Origin: Thermoanaerobaculia bacterium
GTDB lineage: Bacteria; Acidobacteriota; Thermoanaerobaculia; Multivoradales; UBA5704
Assembly: GCA_025937035.1 (NCBI GenBank)
Contig: JAICSG010000148.1
Location: 1-8,184 of the forward strand
Direction of reading: 5' to 3'
DNA length: 8,184 bases
The notes beneath the pieces are model-generated. The model was not told where the DNA came from and did not search any database. It saw only the letters and a list, made by a program, of their open reading frames with translations. The position numbers and the translations under genes are program-made. Of this stretch, positions 6,140-8,184 are shown one piece after another; within the stretch, counting starts at the first letter, position 1; each line of letters starts with the position of its first letter.

Positions 6140-6145
6140 CCTCCT
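6140..6145 (-). promoter_or_regulatory. Ribosome binding site fixing the receptor start
   Basis: AGGAGG, within GAGGAGGAG, lies 8 nt before the ATG at 6131. The upstream ATG at 6158 would translate through it, so 6131 is the likely start. Confidence 0.65.
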
Positions 6146-6171
6146 CTGGAAGCGTCAAGGAACGATGGCTC

Positions 6172-6198
6172 GGCCGGACCGCTCGAGGCGGACCGGCC
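6172..6198. repeat. Interrupted palindrome between the secreted-protein and receptor genes
   Basis: GGCCG-GA-CCGC-TCGAG-GCGG-AC-CGGCC: two stems of 5 and 4 bp separated by a 2x2 mismatch around a 5-base loop. The alternating GGACCG elements also make a near-symmetric operator-like site. It lies 30 bp past the stop at 6228 and about 40 bp before the receptor start, so it could terminate the upstream gene partly, or tune receptor expression. There is no T-tract in the leftward direction. Confidence 0.4.
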
Positions 6199-6227
6199 CC
6201 TCAGGGCACGCGAAAGGGAGCCCCGGC

Positions 6228-6992
6228 CTATTCGTTCTGCCGCTGGATGAGGAGGAGGATGTCAGACGATCGCGGAGGCGAGGTCCCGGACCGCGCGAAG
6301 GCCGTCTGGCGGCCGTCAGGGGGCGGCGCGGCGCCGGCGCGATCCTCGGCCAGGGGGCCCTGGGATTGGGGGGAGAGCGGGCCGGAGACCAGCACGGCGG
6401 CCTCGCCGTGGCTCTCGGGGGGGTTGAGCCGCTCCCGGAGGCCCGGAGGGGCCTCCGCCACCACCTGGCGGAGCCCACCACCCCGGCGCGAGCCCTCGAC
6501 CCAGGCCACGACGCCGGCCTGCCCTGGAAGGGCCGGCTCGCCCGCCGAGGAGGCCCGATGGGAGACGCTGAAGGCGCTCCCCAGGTCCGGAGAGCCCGCG
6601 ATGGCGAAACGCCCCGGGAGCTCGACGGCCGTCTCGTGGCGCTCGTCGCCAAAGCGGAGCAGGACGCGGGCGTCCGGCGTGGGGATGGGCGGGACCTGGA
6701 AGCGGACCCGGCGGAGGTCCTGATCCAGGTGCGGGGTGATCCGCAGGGGATAGGTGGCGCCGCCGTCGAGGCTGAGGAAGGCCTCCCACTCCTCCACGTT
6801 GCGGACCCCGGCGAAGCCCGCCTCCGGCGCCCACTCCAGCTCGGCCGTGGAGCCGGCCGCCAGCGTGGCGCCCGCCTGGGGGGCCACGAGCCGAATTGGC
6901 ACACCCGTCTCCCACGCGAAGCCCGCGGGGCTGAGCGCGAGAACGGCCCAGGCGAGCCAGGCCAGGACGAGGAGACGGCTGGAGCGTCGCAT
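6228..6992 (-). CDS. Secreted protein with Ig-like N-terminal domain, function unknown
   Basis: A 254-aa protein of unknown function. Residues 1-26 form a signal peptide: MRRSSR, then a hydrophobic run LLVLAWLAWAVLALSPA, with likely cleavage after GFA. Residues of about 32-130 look like a beta-sandwich domain: IRLVAPQAGATLAAGSTAEL then EWAPEAGF, FLSLDGGATYPLRITPHLD, and LLRFGDERHE at 111-120. The opening 'P-x-x-G-x-x-L-x-x-G-S-T-x-x-x-x-W' pattern recalls Ig-like or Kre9/KNH-type extracellular domains. Residues of about 140-240 are rich in G, P, S, R and E, probably flexible. The end, SDILLLIQRQNE, is more ordered-looking. I chose the ATG at 6992 because it begins the signal peptide and AGAGGG lies 8 nt upstream. 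An in-frame ATG at 7028 would add 12 charged residues before it. It lies directly upstream of the receptor gene on the same strand, so a shared envelope role is possible. It does not resemble SusD. Confidence 0.7.
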   Translation of the reverse strand: MRRSSRLLVLAWLAWAVLALSPAGFAWETGVPIRLVAPQAGATLAAGSTAELEWAPEAGFAGVRNVEEWEAFLSLDGGATYPLRITPHLDQDLRRVRFQVPPIPTPDARVLLRFGDERHETAVELPGRFAIAGSPDLGSAFSVSHRASSAGEPALPGQAGVVAWVEGSRRGGGLRQVVAEAPPGLRERLNPPESHGEAAVLVSGPLSPQSQGPLAEDRAGAAPPPDGRQTAFARSGTSPPRSSDILLLIQRQNE

Positions 6993-7109
6993 GCGGATGA
7001 GCCCTCTCGGGCGGTGCCTATGATACATCCTGCTGGTACGGCCCTTGTATCTTTCTACGGTCGAGGGCTATGACCGCCTTGAGGCAACATCTAGAGAGAG
7101 CCCGATCGG
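6993..7109. promoter_or_regulatory. Divergent intergenic region
   Basis: This 117-bp gap separates the leftward secreted-protein gene from the rightward glycosyltransferase gene and must hold promoters for both. On the plus strand TTGTAT (7045-7050) lies 17-18 bp before CTATGA/TATGAC, a weak match. On the minus strand TATCAT near 7019-7024 resembles a -10 without a good -35. A short GCCT-TG-AGGC palindrome sits at 7076-7085. No operator or riboswitch is recognisable. Confidence 0.3.
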
Positions 7110-8184
7110 ATGGAAAAATTACGCATCGCCCAGGTCGCGCCCCTCTATGAGAGTGTGCCGCCCAAGCTCTACGGCGGGACGGAGCGCGTCGTCTCCTGGC
7201 TGACCGAGGAGCTGGTCCGCCAGGGGCACGAGGTGACCCTGTTCGCCAGCGGCGACTCGGTCACCCGGGCCCGCCTGGTGGCCGCCTGCCCCCGCTCGCT
7301 CCGCCTGGACCCCGGCTGCGTCGATCCCCTCGCCCATCATCTGGTTCTGCTGGAGGAGGTCTTCCGCCGGGCGGACGACTTCGACGTGGTGCACTTCCAT
7401 GTCGACTACCTGTGCTTCCCGTTCACCCGCCGGCTGCCGATCCCCCACGTCACGACGCTCCACGGCCGGCTCGACATCCCCGATCTCGTGCCTCTCCACC
7501 GGGAGTACCGCGGGATGCCGGTGGCGTCGATCTCGGACGCCCAGCGCGCCCCCCTCCCCTGGCTCAACTGGCGGGGGACCGTCCACCATGGGCTGCCGGT
7601 GGACCTTCACCACGGGATCGAGGAGCCCGAGGCCTACCTGGCCTTCCTCGGCCGCGTCTCCCCCGAGAAGGGGCTCGACCGCGCCATCGAGATCGCCCGC
7701 CGCGCGGGCCTCCCCCTGCGCGTGGCGGCCAAGGTCGACCGCGCGGACCTCGCCTATTACGAGGAGACCATCAAGCCGCTGCTCGACCAGCCGCACGTGG
7801 GCTTCGTGGGGGAGATCGGCGAAAAGGAAAAGCAGAGTTTCCTGGGCAACGCCCGGGGCCTGCTCTTCCCCATCGACTGGCCGGAGCCGTTCGGGCTGGT
7901 GATGATCGAGGCCATCGCCTGCGGCACCCCCGTCGTGGCCTTCCGGCGCGGCTCGGTCCCCGAGGTCCTGGACGAGGGGGAGACGGGGTTCGTCGTCTCG
8001 ACGGTCGAGGAGGCGGTCGAGGCGGTGGGGCGGCTGGAGGAGATCTCCCGCCGCGGCTGCCGGGCGGCGTTCGAGCGGCGGTTCACGGCCCCGCGCATGG
8101 CGAGTGATTACGTGAAGATCTACCGGCAGCAGATCGAAAGGAACCGTCATGGAAGAGAAGACCACGCAGACCCAGGAGCCGTAC
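7110..8184 (+). CDS. Glycosyltransferase family 4 (GT-B fold), 3' end beyond window
   Basis: At least 358 codons, open to the right edge. Residues 1-165 form the N-terminal Rossmann domain: RIAQVAPLYESVPPKLYGGTE with the GGTE loop at 22-25, FASGDS at 45-50, DVVHFH at 92-97 and TTLHGR at 115-120. The C-terminal donor-binding domain starts at about 176 with AYLAFLGRVSPEKGLDRAIE. The retaining GT4 E-x7-E motif is E259 and E267 in EPFGLVMIEAIACGTPVV. The enzyme should transfer a sugar from a nucleotide-sugar donor with retention, in the cytoplasm. The acceptor cannot be read from the sequence; this subgroup resembles proteins found beside glycogen or amylose-debranching genes. The start ATG at 7110 opens the fold directly, with a weak AGAGAG about 10 nt upstream. 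The family's usual length of about 340-360 aa means the stop is probably just past the edge. The final codons overlap another start at 8149. Confidence 0.9.
   Translation, partial: MEKLRIAQVAPLYESVPPKLYGGTERVVSWLTEELVRQGHEVTLFASGDSVTRARLVAACPRSLRLDPGCVDPLAHHLVLLEEVFRRADDFDVVHFHVDYLCFPFTRRLPIPHVTTLHGRLDIPDLVPLHREYRGMPVASISDAQRAPLPWLNWRGTVHHGLPVDLHHGIEEPEAYLAFLGRVSPEKGLDRAIEIARRAGLPLRVAAKVDRADLAYYEETIKPLLDQPHVGFVGEIGEKEKQSFLGNARGLLFPIDWPEPFGLVMIEAIACGTPVVAFRRGSVPEVLDEGETGFVVSTVEEAVEAVGRLEEISRRGCRAAFERRFTAPRMASDYVKIYRQQIERNRHGREDHADPGAV
8149..8184 (+). CDS. Start of a further gene overlapping the glycosyltransferase, partial
   Basis: ATG at 8149 opens a frame reading MEEKTTQTQEPY up to the edge, in the +1 frame relative to the glycosyltransferase. 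GAAAGGA lies 7 nt upstream. The glycosyltransferase fold is complete by about residue 345, so an overlapping coupled gene is likely here. In several phyla this transferase type is followed by an amylo-alpha-1,6-glucosidase whose N-terminus looks similar, but 12 residues cannot establish that. Confidence 0.5.
   Translation, partial: MEEKTTQTQEPY

Noticed and set aside
3153..7073. 1306-codon open frame on the plus strand
   Set aside because: It is antisense to the receptor and the secreted-protein genes, which have clear domains, signal peptides and ribosome binding sites. The antisense product has no recognisable domain and skewed composition.
7119..8165. 348-codon minus-strand frame
   Set aside because: It is antisense to the glycosyltransferase, which carries conserved GT4 motifs throughout.

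Overview
This is a GC-rich window, very probably from a bacterial chromosome. The gene content points most naturally to Acidobacteriota: a long TonB-dependent receptor with an N-terminal carboxypeptidase-regulatory-like domain, a B12-binding radical SAM protein, and a Uma2-family protein with a charged coiled-coil tail. This assignment is an inference from gene families and G/C-rich codon use. Other GC-rich diderm phyla, such as Gemmatimonadota or Methylomirabilota, are not excluded.

Layout. Positions 1-826 hold no convincing protein gene. They do hold a well-formed candidate small RNA transcription unit on the minus strand: a TTGACA-17-TATCCT promoter at 371-399 and an intrinsic terminator with six U at 197-239. 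Next comes an unusual array of degenerate 21-bp units (about 449-822) in mixed orientation, kept in exact 21-bp register. From 827 to 6992 four genes lie on the minus strand. In transcription order they are a small secreted protein (6228-6992), a TonB-dependent outer-membrane receptor (3300-6131), a Uma2 endonuclease-like protein with a heptad tail (2363-3166), and a B12-binding radical SAM enzyme (827-2281) that may be a hopanoid C-3 methylase-like protein. At 7110 a divergent plus-strand gene encodes a family 4 glycosyltransferase that is still open at the window edge. The start of a further plus-strand gene overlaps its 3' end at 8149.

How the genes fit together. The secreted protein and the receptor are adjacent, codirectional and both exported, so they may act together at the envelope. 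The other minus-strand genes are separated by gaps of about 80-130 bp, and a strong hairpin follows the receptor. They are more likely independent units than one operon. The glycosyltransferase and the gene overlapping it look translationally coupled. No defence island, biosynthetic cluster, CRISPR array, transposon or tRNA was seen. The two non-protein elements at the left end, the small RNA and the 21-bp array, are the parts least explained by known families.
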